Source of the DNA: a virus
DNA length: 46,706 nucleotides
Direction: 5' to 3' (one strand)
IMG/VR virus record: IMGVR_UViG_3300031576_000088
Coordinates: 1-46,706 of that record
In this document: positions 46,583-46,706 of the stretch, one piece after another
How positions within the stretch are numbered: the stretch's first letter is position 1
Layout of the letters: every line of letters begins with the position of its first letter
Made by a program: the position numbers and the translations under genes
The notes under the pieces: model-generated
Told to the model about the DNA's origin: nothing
What the model saw: only the letters and a program-made list of their open reading frames with translations
The model's database searches: none

Positions 46583-46706
46583 CTATTTCTGAACCTCACT
46601 TTGTTCTCTTTCCTTTATTCTTTGATTACCATCATATATTATTTGACACATTAAACAAAGTTTGAATGGAGATAAATCTTCTTTTCTACCACAAGAACAC
46701 TTACCT
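46583..46706 (-). CDS. Zinc-ribbon mini-protein, C-terminal part (gene spans the circular join)
   Basis: Continuation of the gene that begins at 44 of the window; the stop TAG is at 46583-46585. The frame is open over the join (129 bp, 42 residues), which shows that the two ends belong together. Confidence 0.75.
   Translation of the reverse strand, partial: GKCSCGRKEDLSPFKLCLMCQIIYDGNQRIKEREQSEVQK
46668..46706. repeat. Terminal direct repeat, right copy
   Basis: Identical to positions 1-39; see left copy. Confidence 0.95.

Noticed and set aside
1-46706. Integrase, attachment sites and lysogeny module
   Set aside because: No tyrosine or serine recombinase motif was seen in any gene; a provirus state cannot be supported.

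Overview
The window looks like the complete genome of a tailed (head-tail, Caudoviricetes-like) virus of an archaeon, most likely an ammonia-oxidising Nitrososphaerota (Thaumarchaeota) lineage. Evidence for an archaeal host is an archaeal-type PCNA sliding clamp, TATA-box promoters about 25 nt upstream of start codons, T-run terminators without GC stems, many ribbon-helix-helix (RHH) and zinc-ribbon mini-proteins, and 21-residue ETVSISETL-type repeats that resemble Nitrososphaerota surface proteins. The thaumarchaeal assignment is inference; archaeal tailed virus is well supported. The last 39 bases repeat the first 39, and a 42-codon zinc-ribbon gene reads in frame across the join, so the molecule is circular or circularly permuted with a unit of 46,667 bp.

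Nearly all genes lie on the minus strand, packed with ATGA/TTGA/TAATG overlaps, so they are read from high to low coordinates. (1) 46.7-43 kb: small zinc proteins, then probable connector and virion proteins. (2) 42.5-37.5 kb: packaging genes: small terminase candidate, terminase ATPase, six small genes, a separately encoded terminase nuclease, and portal. (3) 37.5-34.8 kb: small membrane proteins and a secreted-type matrixin metalloprotease, a candidate lysis or exit module. (4) 34.8-26 kb: accessory virion cassette with fibre-like beta proteins, a repeat protein, a RelA/SpoT-domain protein, and a divergent pair of DUF3560 and LPD29-like genes (the only plus-strand operon). (5) 25.8-19.4 kb: maturation protease candidate, scaffold, decoration protein, major capsid protein, ended by a strong T-run. 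(6) 19.4-10.2 kb: connector/tail operon ending in a 922-aa tail protein and an S74-chaperone tail fibre. (7) 10.2-0 kb: early/replication region with RHH regulators, HNH and PD-(D/E)XK-like nucleases, MazG-like pyrophosphohydrolase, PCNA, methyltransferase, SWIM protein and many zinc-finger mini-proteins.

The noncoding DNA carries four signal families: a palindromic element (TAGCATACTA/TAGTATGCTA) at four late-region gene borders, a TTTATTAAA palindrome at five late promoters, TACGTA palindromes at three promoter regions, and a TAACTAACCATA motif at two early promoters including that of an RHH gene. About 27 small proteins carry Cys/His metal-binding patterns. At least twenty small genes that a length cut-off would miss were added by reading the gaps; their overlaps with neighbours are the main support.
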